Shown: piece after piece, positions 33,242-42,645 of the stretch | Position numbering within the stretch: the stretch's first letter is position 1 | How the letters are laid out: each line of letters begins with the position of its first letter | DNA from: Bacteroidales bacterium | Lineage (GTDB): Bacteria > Bacteroidota > Bacteroidia > Bacteroidales > P3 | Direction of reading: 5' to 3' | NCBI GenBank assembly: GCA_031272245.1 | Contig: JAISUE010000004.1 | Span: forward strand, 1 to 59,189 | DNA length: 59,189 bases | Program-made: the position numbers and the translations under genes | The notes under the pieces: model-generated | Seen by the model: the letters and a program-made list of their open reading frames with translations, nothing else | The model's database searches: none | Told to the model about the DNA's origin: nothing

Positions 33242-35710
33242 ATGAAAATATCTTATAATTGGCTAAAAAATTATATACAGACAGATATTTCCGCTGAAAA
33301 AGTTGCAGAATTATTAACGTTTTGCGGGCTTGAAGTGGAAAATATAGAAGTTGTTGAATCTGTAAAAGGTGGTTTAAAATATTATTTTGTGGGTGAAGTG
33401 ATAGAATGTGAACCTCATCCTGACAGCGATCATTTACATTTAACCAAAGTCAATGTTGGTTTTCCTGAAATATTAAATATTGTTTGTGGAGCAGGAAATG
33501 TAGCCAAAGGGCAGAAAGTTATTGTTGCAACTATTGGAGCAAAAGTTTATACTGATGAGAATGAGTATTTTGAAATAAAGAAAACTAAACTTCGCGGTGC
33601 TGTATCAGAAGGAATGATTTGTTCGGAAAAAGAATTGGGATTGAGTGATAATCATGCTGGAATAATGGTGTTAAGAGAAAATGCTCCTGTTGGACAGAGT
33701 GCCAAAGATTTTTTCAACATCAAAGAAGATTATGTTTTTGAAATAGGATTGACACCTAATCGTTCTGATGCAACATCTCATATTGGTGTAGCTAGAGATT
33801 TAGCAGCAGTTCTAAATAATCAGAACGGGAAAACCGAATATAAAATAAATTATCCTTCAATAGATGGTTATCAAACAGACTCTAATGATTATGAAATAAA
33901 AATAAAAATAAATAAAGATGTTTGTGGTCGTTATGCAGCGGTAGTAATTAGCAATTTAACTATAGAACAATCGCCTGAATGGTTGCAAAATTACCTGCGA
34001 GCTATTGGATTAAAACCTGTAAATAATGTTGTAGATATTACTAATTTTGTTCTAATGGAAACAGGACAACCGTTGCATGCTTTTGATTTTGATAAAGTTT
34101 CCGGTGGTAATGTAGAAGTGAAAACTCTACCTAAAGGAACTAAATTCAAAACTCTTGATGGTATAGAAAGAGAATTAAATGGTAAGGAGGCTATGGTTTG
34201 CAATACAAACGAGCCAATGTGCATGGGAGGTATTTATGGGGGACTTATTTCTGGAATAAGTTCTCAAACTAAAAACGTAATGATTGAATCTGCTTATTTT
34301 AATCCTGTTGTAATACGTAAGGCTTCCAAATACCATAATTTGCATACTGATGCTTCATTCCGTTTTGAACGTGGAGCGGATATAAATATAATAATTTATG
34401 CTTTAAAACGCGCAGCTCTGTTAATGAAAGAGATTGCAAACGGAAAAATTGCTTCTGAAATAGTAGATGTTTATCCTCAAATAATAGAAGAAGCAAAGAT
34501 AGAATTGAATTATGTACGAATAGATAATTTAATAGGGAAACGGATAGACAGAGCAATCATAAAACTTATTCTTACTTCTTTAGAAATGAAAATTATAACT
34601 GAAAACGAAGAAGGTTTAATAGTTTCTGTCCCGACAAACAAAGTTGATGTAACCAGAGAATGTGATGTAATAGAAGAAATATTGAGAATTTACGGTTATA
34701 ATAATGTTGATATTCCACAAAATGTTTTAAGCAGTCTTTCATATCAACCAAAACCGGATAAAGAAAAAATACAAAATATAATATCAGATTATTTAGCTGC
34801 AATAGGGTTTAGTGAAATAATGAACAATTCTCTTACAAAAGTTGTCTATTACGAAAACAATAAAGATTTTCCGAAAGAAAAATCAGTAGCAATTCTCAAT
34901 GCTCTAAGTAAAGATTTGGGAGTTATGCGTCAGACATTGTTATATGGAGGTCTTGAAACAATAATTTACAATATAAATCGCAAAACTAATAATATACGTA
35001 TATTTGAATTTGGTAACTGTTATAAAAGAAATATTGAAACGTTTTTAGACTCTAATATAACTAATAGATACGATGAACAACAACATTTAGCTGTTTTTGT
35101 AACAGGAAATTTACAGGATGAAAACTGGATACAAAAACCTCAAAAGACAGATTTTTATTATTTGAAAAACATTGTGGTTAATGTATTGCAGCGTTTAAGG
35201 ATAGACGAGAGTCGTTTTAATGTAGAGAATGTGGAAACTGATTACTTTGAACAAGGATTGCAATTAGTTAATCGCGACAATAATAAAATTTATGTGCAGT
35301 TTGGAAAGTTAAAATCAAAAATTTGTAAAGTATTTGATATTAAACAGGAAGTTTTTTATGTTGATTTTTCATGGACTTTACTTTTGAAAATGCTGTCTAA
35401 AAAAGAAATTAAATATGAAGAGGTAGCAAAATATCCTGAAGTCCGTAGAGATTTGGCTTTAGTTGTAGATAAAAATGTAACATTTAAAGAGATTTATTCT
35501 TTGGCTATGCAAACAGAAAAACACTTATTGAAGGATATTTTTCTCTTTGATGTATATGATGGTGATAAATTGGAAGAGGGTAAAAAACAATATGCTGTAA
35601 GTTTCATTTTGCAAGATAACGAAAAAACTTTAACTGATAAACAAATTGAAGCAATAATGAATAAATTGCTTAAGAGTTTTGAGGTAAAACTTGGAGCAAA
35701 ATTAAGATAG
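33242..35710 (+). CDS. pheT: Phenylalanyl-tRNA synthetase beta subunit
   Basis: 822 residues, the normal PheT length. The order of domains is standard: an N-terminal start MKISYNWLKNYI, an EMAPII-like tRNA-binding domain (about 40-150, with YFVGEVIECEPHPDSDHLHL), B3/B4 editing domain (ending near IESAYFNP), B5 (about 405-475), a catalytic-like core (from about 490), and a C-terminal FDX-ACB domain (KYPEVRRDLALVVDKNVTF, last 95 residues) that binds the tRNA anticodon. With PheS it charges tRNA-Phe; PheS is not adjacent, which is common in Bacteroidetes. Two unknown genes follow closely and may share the transcript. Confidence 0.97.
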   Translation: MKISYNWLKNYIQTDISAEKVAELLTFCGLEVENIEVVESVKGGLKYYFVGEVIECEPHPDSDHLHLTKVNVGFPEILNIVCGAGNVAKGQKVIVATIGAKVYTDENEYFEIKKTKLRGAVSEGMICSEKELGLSDNHAGIMVLRENAPVGQSAKDFFNIKEDYVFEIGLTPNRSDATSHIGVARDLAAVLNNQNGKTEYKINYPSIDGYQTDSNDYEIKIKINKDVCGRYAAVVISNLTIEQSPEWLQNYLRAIGLKPVNNVVDITNFVLMETGQPLHAFDFDKVSGGNVEVKTLPKGTKFKTLDGIERELNGKEAMVCNTNEPMCMGGIYGGLISGISSQTKNVMIESAYFNPVVIRKASKYHNLHTDASFRFERGADINIIIYALKRAALLMKEIANGKIASEIVDVYPQIIEEAKIELNYVRIDNLIGKRIDRAIIKLILTSLEMKIITENEEGLIVSVPTNKVDVTRECDVIEEILRIYGYNNVDIPQNVLSSLSYQPKPDKEKIQNIISDYLAAIGFSEIMNNSLTKVVYYENNKDFPKEKSVAILNALSKDLGVMRQTLLYGGLETIIYNINRKTNNIRIFEFGNCYKRNIETFLDSNITNRYDEQQHLAVFVTGNLQDENWIQKPQKTDFYYLKNIVVNVLQRLRIDESRFNVENVETDYFEQGLQLVNRDNNKIYVQFGKLKSKICKVFDIKQEVFYVDFSWTLLLKMLSKKEIKYEEVAKYPEVRRDLALVVDKNVTFKEIYSLAMQTEKHLLKDIFLFDVYDGDKLEEGKKQYAVSFILQDNEKTLTDKQIEAIMNKLLKSFEVKLGAKLR

Positions 35711-35731
35711 AACCAATTAAATAAGATAATA

Positions 35732-36145
35732 ATGAAAACGCTCACGCATTATGACATTAAAATTTTGCTTGCACTGGTAAAATCTTTGCACGGAGAAACA
35801 AAATTTTTCAAGTTTCTTTTAAACAATGGCTATCCGGAGTTAGCTGCATGGTCTAATGCGGTTAGAGGAGATGAAGAAGCGTTACATTGGTTATTTGATA
35901 ATGGCTTTGAAGTTTTAGGTGTACTTTCTAATGCAATAGATAATGAAAAAAAAGCAGTGCAATGGGTATTGCAATCAAAAGACGATTTTCTTATAAACTT
36001 TTCAGCAGCTTGTCGACAGGAAAAAGATGGATTAAAATGGTTAAAGTCTAATAATCTTGATGTGTTTATTATGATGGCAAATGAAATAATTGTTGTTTTG
36101 GAAACACAAATCAAGGATAAAATGTTTTGGTATAGATGGAGATAA
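35732..36145 (+). CDS. Unknown helical protein (137 aa)
   Basis: 137 residues with three similar helical segments: KFFKFLLNNGYPELAAWSNA, EALHWLFDNGFEVLGVLSNA and KAVQWVLQSKDDFLINFSAA, followed by GLKWLKSNNLDVFIMMA. These look like a short repeat of about 30-33 residues with the pattern 'hWLhxxGaxxLhxhSNA', reminiscent of ankyrin-like or solenoid repeats. No signal peptide. It lies 21 bp after pheT, and its end overlaps the next gene by 10 bp. I do not recognise the family. A protein-interaction role would fit a solenoid, as inference only. Confidence 0.75.
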   Translation: MKTLTHYDIKILLALVKSLHGETKFFKFLLNNGYPELAAWSNAVRGDEEALHWLFDNGFEVLGVLSNAIDNEKKAVQWVLQSKDDFLINFSAACRQEKDGLKWLKSNNLDVFIMMANEIIVVLETQIKDKMFWYRWR

Positions 36146-37209
36146 TAGAAACACGTAAAAAACATAACAGAATAGTTATGTTAAACAATGCAGCAATTTT
36201 TATTGTGTCGTACTTGATAGTTTTTTACATATATCAACTTTTTACTTTAATACCTGCTTTTGCTCTGCAAATACCTTCGGTATTTCATACGGGATACATT
36301 GATTTTGATTCTGTAACTTCTTCTGCTTCGGCAGATGTTTGGCAAGACAAAGATAATATCTTTGCAGTTTTTGGTACATCGCCGTTAGTGATAGCAATCT
36401 TTGTTCTCTTTAATATATTAATTTTAACAGCGGCGGTTCATAAATTAAATTATTCATTGAGCGTTTTTTGTTTTTGGAATATTGTAAACGGCATATTGCG
36501 ATTTTTGGGTAATTTTATTTCCGGGCATATCTTTTATTTATGGTCTTCCAATCTGATAACTGATTTTTTGGGTTTATCTTATCCTTCAAAAATTGGCACT
36601 CTGCTATGTGTAATCGTAGCATTGATAATTACTTTTTTATGTATTACTTCTACAGTAAGACTTATTAAATATGTATTTAATCCTTTTACCGGTGCTGTAA
36701 AAGAAAAAGTTCTTTATTATATTTTGCTTCCTGTTTTAATTGGTATTTTGTTTCTATATACATATCTTTCGATTCCTAAATTTAACGAAAATGAATTTGG
36801 TATTTTTATTCTCACAGCTGCATCAGTTTATTTGATTTATTTTATGACAAACCGCAAATACAAAAACATAAAGGAAAGACGTGAAAGTATGTATGTGAAG
36901 TTCAATCGTCCTTTAATAATATCTGTATTAGTTTTACCATTTATTAAAATAATAACAGATAGAGGCATAAGTATTAATGCTTCTGTTTATCGCCAATACA
37001 TAATAGAAATGTTTCTTTTAATCAGTTTTTCACTTATAGCTTTTATAACTCTTGTATCTGTAATTTATTATTTTCATAAAAGACGTAAAATTCATAAACA
37101 GAAAATACTTAATGCACAAAATACATTCATAGAAAATAATGCTGATATAAATAATGCTGAATGGGGTATAAAGAAGCATGATATGGATAAATATAAAGAT
37201 GTATTGTAA
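36136..37209 (+). CDS. Unknown multi-pass membrane protein (357 aa)
   Basis: 357 residues with about 7-8 hydrophobic segments: near residues 16-36, 85-103, 108-125, 155-178, 190-212, 220-240, 260-275 and 290-312. A soluble loop (about 50-80, FDSVTSSASADVWQDKDNIF) follows the first, and a charged C-terminal tail of about 45 residues ends the protein. The start overlaps the preceding 137-aa gene by 10 bp (ATGGAGATAA), so translation is probably coupled, which ties the two unknowns together. No transporter or enzyme motif is visible. M15 (36178) is an alternative start. Confidence 0.8.
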   Translation: MEIIETRKKHNRIVMLNNAAIFIVSYLIVFYIYQLFTLIPAFALQIPSVFHTGYIDFDSVTSSASADVWQDKDNIFAVFGTSPLVIAIFVLFNILILTAAVHKLNYSLSVFCFWNIVNGILRFLGNFISGHIFYLWSSNLITDFLGLSYPSKIGTLLCVIVALIITFLCITSTVRLIKYVFNPFTGAVKEKVLYYILLPVLIGILFLYTYLSIPKFNENEFGIFILTAASVYLIYFMTNRKYKNIKERRESMYVKFNRPLIISVLVLPFIKIITDRGISINASVYRQYIIEMFLLISFSLIAFITLVSVIYYFHKRRKIHKQKILNAQNTFIENNADINNAEWGIKKHDMDKYKDVL

Positions 37210-37247
37210 AATATTTACTTTAATAAAATTAATAGTGCTAATTTTCT

Positions 37248-37331
37248 AATAAAAATGTTTTGATTTTAGAATAAAAGTTTTTAATTTTGGATTAAAATGT
37301 TTTGACTTTGGATTAAAATGTTTTGATTTTC
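37248..37331. repeat. 21-bp-period AT-rich repeat array C
   Basis: Four head-to-tail 21-bp units of the type GATTAAAATGTTTTGATTTT (37248, 37269, 37290, 37311). The third and fourth are nearly identical. It lies between the unknown membrane protein gene and the aminopeptidase gene. This is the clearest of the four arrays. Confidence 0.9.
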
Positions 37332-37367
37332 AATAAATGTAAATAATATCATTTTTAATTAAAATAG

Positions 37368-37375
37368 TAATTTTG
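37368..37375 (+). promoter_or_regulatory. -7 promoter box of the aminopeptidase P gene
   Basis: TAATTTTG, matching TAnnTTTG, 56 bp before the ATG at 37432 and 37 bp after repeat array C. Confidence 0.45.
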
Positions 37376-37431
37376 TCATACAGATAAACTGAAAAAAGAT
37401 AAAAAGTAAATAATAATTTAAAATTAAACTT

Positions 37432-38820
37432 ATGTTTAGAAAAGAAATTTATGAGCAGCGAAGAAAACAATTAGCAAAAGACGTTGCTAACGGTATCATT
37501 CTCATTGCAGGCAACAGTGATGCTGCATTCAATTATCCAAATAATACTTATTCTTTTCGTCAGGACAGTACATTCCGTTACTTTTTTGCTCACAATCTGC
37601 AGGATTTGGCAGGAGTTATTGATTGCGAAAGCGGAGAGGAATGGTTATTTGGCGAAGATGTATCAATGGACGATATTATATGGACAGGTCCCGTACCTTC
37701 AATGAGAGAGAGAGCGGAAGAAGCAGGCGTAAAAAATTCCGGTTCTCTGGCTGATTTGGCTCTCATGCTCAACAACGCCATTGACCAAAGACGTAAAATA
37801 CACTATGTAACTCCTTACCGTATTAAAACTATCAACTACATTTCGGAGTTGCTTCATATAAAAAAGGATTGGGTTACAGCCTATTCTTCCGTTGAACTTA
37901 TGCAGGCGATAATAAAACAGCGTTCAGTGAAATCGGCAGAAGAGATTGTTGAAATAGAAAATGCTCTTGATACTGCCTTTAACATGCACACAACAATGAT
38001 GAGAATGGCTGCAAGGGAAGGAACGTTTGAATACGAAATAGCAGGAGCAATGGAGGGTTTGGCTTTGGCTGGAGGAGGTCCCGTATCATTCCCGATAATT
38101 CTAACAACTCACGGAGAGATTTTGCATGGACACGACCACAGTTTGAAATTAAAAAAGGGCAGAATGGTTGTTTCTGATGCAGGCAGCGAAAACCCTGAGG
38201 GTTATTGCAGTGATATTACACGGTCTGTTCCTGTTGGAGGGCATTTTGATGCAAGACAAAAAGCGGTTTATGAAACTGTTCTTTCTGCTCAATTACTCGT
38301 TCCAACTTTAATCAAGCCACACGTCCCTTACAAAGATGTTCACATTGCTGCTGTAACCCGTATTGGAGAAGGCTTAAAGGCAATGGGCTTGATGAAAGGC
38401 GATATAAATGAAGCGGTAAAAGAAGGAGCGATGGGTTTGTTTATGCCTCACGGACTTGGACACATGATGGGCTTGGACGTTCATGATATGGAGAATTATG
38501 GAGAAAACTATGTCGGTTATGATAAAAAATACAAACGTTCTGCACAGTTTGGTTTGGCATCTTTGCGTTTGGGAAGAGAATTGGAAAAAGGTTTTGTTAT
38601 AACAAATGAACCGGGTTGTTATTTTATTCCTGCTTTGATAGATCAATGGAAAGCCGAACACAAATGCGAAGCCTTTATAAACTACACGGAAGTAGAAAAG
38701 TATAAAGACTTTGGCGGTATTCGTATAGAGGACGATGTACTTGTAACCGAAGAAGGCTGTCGTACTCTTGGCAAACCAATACCAAAGACTGTTGAAGAGA
38801 TTGAAAGGGAGATGAGATAA
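37432..38820 (+). CDS. Xaa-Pro aminopeptidase (M24 family)
   Basis: 462 residues: an N-terminal creatinase-like domain (about 1-165) and a C-terminal 'pita-bread' metalloprotease domain. The metal ligands appear in order: Asp in MVVSDAGSE and Asp in YCSDITRSVPV, His in HGLGHMMGLDVHD, Glu in VITNEPGCYF and Glu in GGIRIEDDVLV. It removes N-terminal residues that precede proline; there is no signal peptide, so it is cytoplasmic. Codon use is a little richer in G+C than in the neighbours. It stands alone between repeat array C and a strong terminator. Confidence 0.94.
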   Translation: MFRKEIYEQRRKQLAKDVANGIILIAGNSDAAFNYPNNTYSFRQDSTFRYFFAHNLQDLAGVIDCESGEEWLFGEDVSMDDIIWTGPVPSMRERAEEAGVKNSGSLADLALMLNNAIDQRRKIHYVTPYRIKTINYISELLHIKKDWVTAYSSVELMQAIIKQRSVKSAEEIVEIENALDTAFNMHTTMMRMAAREGTFEYEIAGAMEGLALAGGGPVSFPIILTTHGEILHGHDHSLKLKKGRMVVSDAGSENPEGYCSDITRSVPVGGHFDARQKAVYETVLSAQLLVPTLIKPHVPYKDVHIAAVTRIGEGLKAMGLMKGDINEAVKEGAMGLFMPHGLGHMMGLDVHDMENYGENYVGYDKKYKRSAQFGLASLRLGRELEKGFVITNEPGCYFIPALIDQWKAEHKCEAFINYTEVEKYKDFGGIRIEDDVLVTEEGCRTLGKPIPKTVEEIEREMR

Positions 38821-38842
38821 ACTTTTTTATCACATAAATATA

Positions 38843-38885
38843 AATAAAGGCGTTTTACTGATAATAATAAAACGCCTTTATTTAT
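38843..38885. terminator. Bidirectional terminator between aminopeptidase P and ridA
   Basis: TAAAGGCGTTTTA, loop of about 9 nt, then TAAAACGCCTTTA, flanked by A and T runs on both sides, so it can end both convergent transcripts. Confidence 0.85.
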
Positions 38886-38907
38886 ATAATCTATTTTTAA
38901 TAGAACG

Positions 38908-39294
38908 TTAGTTTGCTTTGTATGCTATAGTTTCTATTTCTATTAATACTCCCATAGGTAATTTTTCCACTGCATAAGCAGCTCGTGCCGGTAGCATCTC
39001 ATTATAATATTTAGCATATATAGTATTCATGGCAGTAAAATCGTCCATAGAGTTAAGAAGACAAGTAGTTTTAACCACGTCTTTGAAAGTATAACCTGCT
39101 TCTTTCAGTATGGCTTCAGTATTTTTTAAAACTTGTTCAGTTTGTTCACTAATACTTCCTTCTACTATTTTTCCCGTTTTAGGATTTACTGGTATTTGCC
39201 CTGAAATAAATAACATTCCATTGCCTGATAGAATTGCCTGACTGTATGGTCCTATTGCTTTAGGAGCATTTTCTGTGTTAATGACTTTATTCAT
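38908..39294 (-). CDS. ridA: RidA family reactive-intermediate deaminase
   Basis: 128 residues, normal for RidA/YjgF. The motif AIGPYSQAI near the start, [13 protein letters not shown], the conserved [10 protein letters not shown], and the C-terminal arginine in [14 protein letters not shown] are all present. RidA hydrolyses reactive enamine/imine products of PLP enzymes to keto acids and ammonia. It lies 14 bp after the M6 peptidase gene on the same strand and so is probably expressed with it, although no functional link is evident. Confidence 0.93.
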   Translation of the reverse strand: MNKVINTENAPKAIGPYSQAILSGNGMLFISGQIPVNPKTGKIVEGSISEQTEQVLKNTEAILKEAGYTFKDVVKTTCLLNSMDDFTAMNTIYAKYYNEMLPARAAYAVEKLPMGVLIEIETIAYKAN

Positions 39295-39308
39295 ATTTTT
39301 TATTTAGT

Positions 39309-42300
39309 TTATTTGTTAATTATGATTTGTTTTTTTACTGTTTCGTTTTTAGTATTTATTGTTATAAAATAAATTCCATTGTCAAGATGTTTTAATGATA
39401 TTTTCTTATTTTGTAAATTTTCATTAGATGATGCATAAACAATTTGTCCCAAAGAGTTTGTTATTAGAATATCAGCATTGTCTTTTAGATTTGTTGTAAT
39501 TGTAATAATATCGTTTGAAGGATTAGGAAAAATGTTTAAATCATGTGCAGTTATTGTTGCAGGTAAAGAAAGCGATGAAGCAATAATACTTAATTCTGTA
39601 GAATAATCTGCTTCACATTGTTCTATTTGAACTTTTACTCTATAAGAATAGTTTCCCTCTGCTTCTAATGTTTCAATATATTTTGTTGAAATGTTACTTA
39701 ATGATTGCCAACCTTCTGTATTGAATTGACGTTCCCAATCAATAACTGTCCCTTTGTAACCAGAAAGTCTTAATGTATCAGTACTTTCTCCAATGCCGAT
39801 AGTATCACCGACTAATTTATTTATTTTACCTCCTACAGATGTAAGTACTGTCATTAAAACAGAATTACTTGTGTCTTGAATAGTTCCATTGGAAATAACT
39901 ATTCTTCTAAACAAAGTAGTGTCAGTTAATGCTGGAGGTTGATAATTTTGTTCATTATTTGTTCCTGTAGCTGCAATCCAGTTATTTCCTGTTCTGCCTT
40001 TTTGTTCCCAAAAATATGTGAAATTGCCTAAACCGTCTGTTGGTGTTGAACCTGTAATTATAGAAGGTGTAGAACCGGAACAAAGAGTTTGATTACCGGA
40101 AATAGTGTTATTATTTACAGGATGATAATTTGTGCGGAAATTTAATTTAGAACCGTATGCTGTTCCCAAAGAAGTTGTAACAAAAGCACGTACATAATAC
40201 CTCAAACCTTCTGCTAAACCTGTTAGATTTACATTAAAACTTCCTGTATCTGCTGTTAGTGCTGTTACAATAGTAGAATTGTTTATATCAGGAGTTATAT
40301 TTGCATTTGAAGTATAAACAATACCTCTTGATATAATAGAAGCATCTCCCGCTCTGCTAACATATCCACCTGCAGTTGCTGTATTGTAACCTATATTAAT
40401 TACTATAGATGTAGAAACTGTTCCAAGTCCTGTTGGTGTTGTGAGTTGCATTACGTTTCCCGTTACAGTATCATTAGATATTGTTATAACAAAAGCTTTA
40501 TAATAAATGGTTGTATAAGGTGTGAGAGCCGAAAGTGTTGCTCCAATAGTATCGTTAGATAAAGTACCTGTAACAATATTTGGATTTACATTTAATTCAT
40601 TTGCGTCCGTATTCCAATAGAACCCACATTGTGTTATTGTTTGAGAACCTTGGTAAATTATATTTCCTTTAACGTATGCACTTGTTGCGTGTAAAGAGTC
40701 ATAAACTTGTGATAAAGTTTGAACGACTGGACGACTTCCAAAAAATGCAAAAACTATTGTTGAATCATTTGTATAGTGTATTTCTGTTATTGGTTTATTT
40801 ATAAGTGTACCATTTTTTAATTTTGCGGCAGGATTAGAATTATTTGTATATAAAGTATTTCCTGTTGTTCCTGGAAAAGTTGCTGATGCTGCTACTGTTT
40901 GGTTATAATTGCCGCTGGCAGGTTCTATAAACCATCCTCTGTCATTAGCATTAGCATTAACACTATTACCGCTCGCATTCAATTTTTGATTATCGCCATG
41001 CCAAATCAACATTCCTTTGCCGGGAAGATAAGCATCCCAACTTTTTTGTTGCCTGTTTTCTATCATAAAAAACTCATTAGAAGATAAAGTTATCTTATAA
41101 GCAATGGTATCATCTGTTAAAGCAGGTAAAATTAAACTGTCATTTGCGATTGAAAGTGAAATGGGAGTAATCCATCCGCAATAAGATTTTTCCCATGCAT
41201 TTAATCCGGCAGGAGTTGCTCCATTATTATTGTAACTTCCGGATGCCATTAAATCCCAACTGCTTGGATGAACAGCGTCTCCGTTAATAGTATCATCGGT
41301 ATCATAAAAATCTGGGTAGCCTAACACATGTCCAAACTCGTGACAAATAGTCCCTATACCGTCCATTGTTGTTGCATTTCGCTTTTCGGCAGAACACGAA
41401 TAATTAGTTATTCGTTTGCCATCTTTCCAAATATTTGGACGATTACCATAATAAGAAGAATTATAATAATCTATATTATAGCGATGAGGCCATATTTCAT
41501 TTGTATTTCCGGTTGAAGATTGAGGTGTCCCTGCAAAAATAAAATGAATAGCATCAACTTCTCCATCATTATCATTGTCATAAACGGTGAAATCTGTTGA
41601 AGCTGCATCTGCTGCATTCAAAGCATCAGCAAGAAAATCATACATACGGTAATCTTGTCTCCTGTATCCATTGACGATGGTATCTAATCCATAATAAGCC
41701 ATTGGGTGAGGAATGGTAACAGGACCTTTCACATCTATATCCATAGTAAATTGTCCATAAGAGTTTTCAAGATAATAATCTTTTACACTTCCCGTTCCAT
41801 TATAATTACTGTCTGAAACAAGACTTACAAAATCTGCATTTGTATATGTAAAAGGTAAATCTGAAAAAGAAACAAGTATTACCAAAAGTTTAACTGTTCC
41901 CTGTGTAGGATATGATTTGAGCACTTTTGTTTTATCAACATAAAAATTATTTGCTTTAGATTTTTTTAACTGTGCATCACTGAAACGTAAATTAGGTGGA
42001 AGCATTGAAAGAAATTTGTTTTCTTCATTTGTTCTTTCTTCTTTATTTGCTGCCAAATAATTAGATGCTACCAAATAACCTTCGTCATTGAGTATAGCAT
42101 AACACCAAAAACCTTCATTATTAGTTACTAATGTATAAGAATCGAGAGTTTTACCCCAATGAAAATATTCATCACCACATAGAAACATCGTTAATGTTTT
42201 TCCATTTGGTTGTTTTATTGTTATAGATGTTGGAATTGCAGGTACAGAATATACTGTTTGTATTGTTATTGCACAAAAGACTATTACTAAAAATGTCTTT

Positions 42301-42323
42301 ATTGGCATTGTTTTACTTCTCAT
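39309..42323 (-). CDS. Secreted M6-family metalloprotease with T9SS sorting domain
   Basis: 1004 residues with a signal peptide (TFLVIVFCAITIQTVYS). The M6 (immune inhibitor A-like) domain spans about 45-470, with zinc site HEFGHVLGYPDFYD near residue 328. Several beta-sandwich segments follow (about 530-720, with the recurrent 'AYVKGNIIYQG', 'TATAGGYVSRAGDASI' pattern seen in FN3-like modules), an Ig-like part, and finally a type A sorting domain (LNIFPNPSNDIITI ... GIYFITINTKN, last about 75 residues). It should be exported through Sec and then T9SS, and anchored or released at the surface. Likely extracellular protein breakdown. Promoter with both elements upstream; ridA follows. Confidence 0.93.
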   Translation of the reverse strand: MRSKTMPIKTFLVIVFCAITIQTVYSVPAIPTSITIKQPNGKTLTMFLCGDEYFHWGKTLDSYTLVTNNEGFWCYAILNDEGYLVASNYLAANKEERTNEENKFLSMLPPNLRFSDAQLKKSKANNFYVDKTKVLKSYPTQGTVKLLVILVSFSDLPFTYTNADFVSLVSDSNYNGTGSVKDYYLENSYGQFTMDIDVKGPVTIPHPMAYYGLDTIVNGYRRQDYRMYDFLADALNAADAASTDFTVYDNDNDGEVDAIHFIFAGTPQSSTGNTNEIWPHRYNIDYYNSSYYGNRPNIWKDGKRITNYSCSAEKRNATTMDGIGTICHEFGHVLGYPDFYDTDDTINGDAVHPSSWDLMASGSYNNNGATPAGLNAWEKSYCGWITPISLSIANDSLILPALTDDTIAYKITLSSNEFFMIENRQQKSWDAYLPGKGMLIWHGDNQKLNASGNSVNANANDRGWFIEPASGNYNQTVAASATFPGTTGNTLYTNNSNPAAKLKNGTLINKPITEIHYTNDSTIVFAFFGSRPVVQTLSQVYDSLHATSAYVKGNIIYQGSQTITQCGFYWNTDANELNVNPNIVTGTLSNDTIGATLSALTPYTTIYYKAFVITISNDTVTGNVMQLTTPTGLGTVSTSIVINIGYNTATAGGYVSRAGDASIISRGIVYTSNANITPDINNSTIVTALTADTGSFNVNLTGLAEGLRYYVRAFVTTSLGTAYGSKLNFRTNYHPVNNNTISGNQTLCSGSTPSIITGSTPTDGLGNFTYFWEQKGRTGNNWIAATGTNNEQNYQPPALTDTTLFRRIVISNGTIQDTSNSVLMTVLTSVGGKINKLVGDTIGIGESTDTLRLSGYKGTVIDWERQFNTEGWQSLSNISTKYIETLEAEGNYSYRVKVQIEQCEADYSTELSIIASSLSLPATITAHDLNIFPNPSNDIITITTNLKDNADILITNSLGQIVYASSNENLQNKKISLKHLDNGIYFITINTKNETVKKQIIINK

Positions 42324-42363
42324 TATAAAATATTTTTTTATTATTTAATCAAGATTTCGGCTG

Positions 42364-42395
42364 CAAAGGTAATAAAAATAATGGTATTAGCCAAA
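42364..42395 (-). promoter_or_regulatory. Promoter of the M6 protease-ridA unit
   Basis: Minus strand: TTTG (42395-42392), 20-bp spacer, TACCTTTG (42371-42364). A complete Bacteroidetes promoter, 41 bp before the ATG at 42323. The rest of the 42324-42645 gap is AT-rich; a single AAAACTTGATTTTAGA near 42471 resembles the 21-bp repeat unit but shows no exact period. Confidence 0.75.
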
Positions 42396-42608
42396 ATATT
42401 TGTTTGTTAATTTGTCAATTTTAAATTTTATTTTATAAGTTATTATTTGTAATTTATTGTATTGCAATAAAAAACTTGATTTTAGAAGAGAAAAGTAAAG
42501 AATTTTTATACGAAAACGAAGATAAAAATTAGTAAAATCAAAATATTTGGGAACAATAACTTCACAATAATCTCTTGTAATTACAAAACAGCAAAATAAT
42601 AATTTATA

Positions 42609-42616
42609 TATTTTTG
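42609..42616 (+). promoter_or_regulatory. -7 promoter box of the SurA-like gene
   Basis: TATTTTTG, matching TAnnTTTG, 29 bp before the ATG at 42646. Confidence 0.5.
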
Positions 42617-42645
42617 CGTTCCTTAAACAATAATAAAAAAATAAA

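Noticed and set aside
42440-42550. Fifth 21-bp array near the SurA-like gene
   Set aside because: One good unit (AAAACTTGATTTTAGA) is present, but the following similar stretch is offset by 22 bp and degrades; not strong enough to call.
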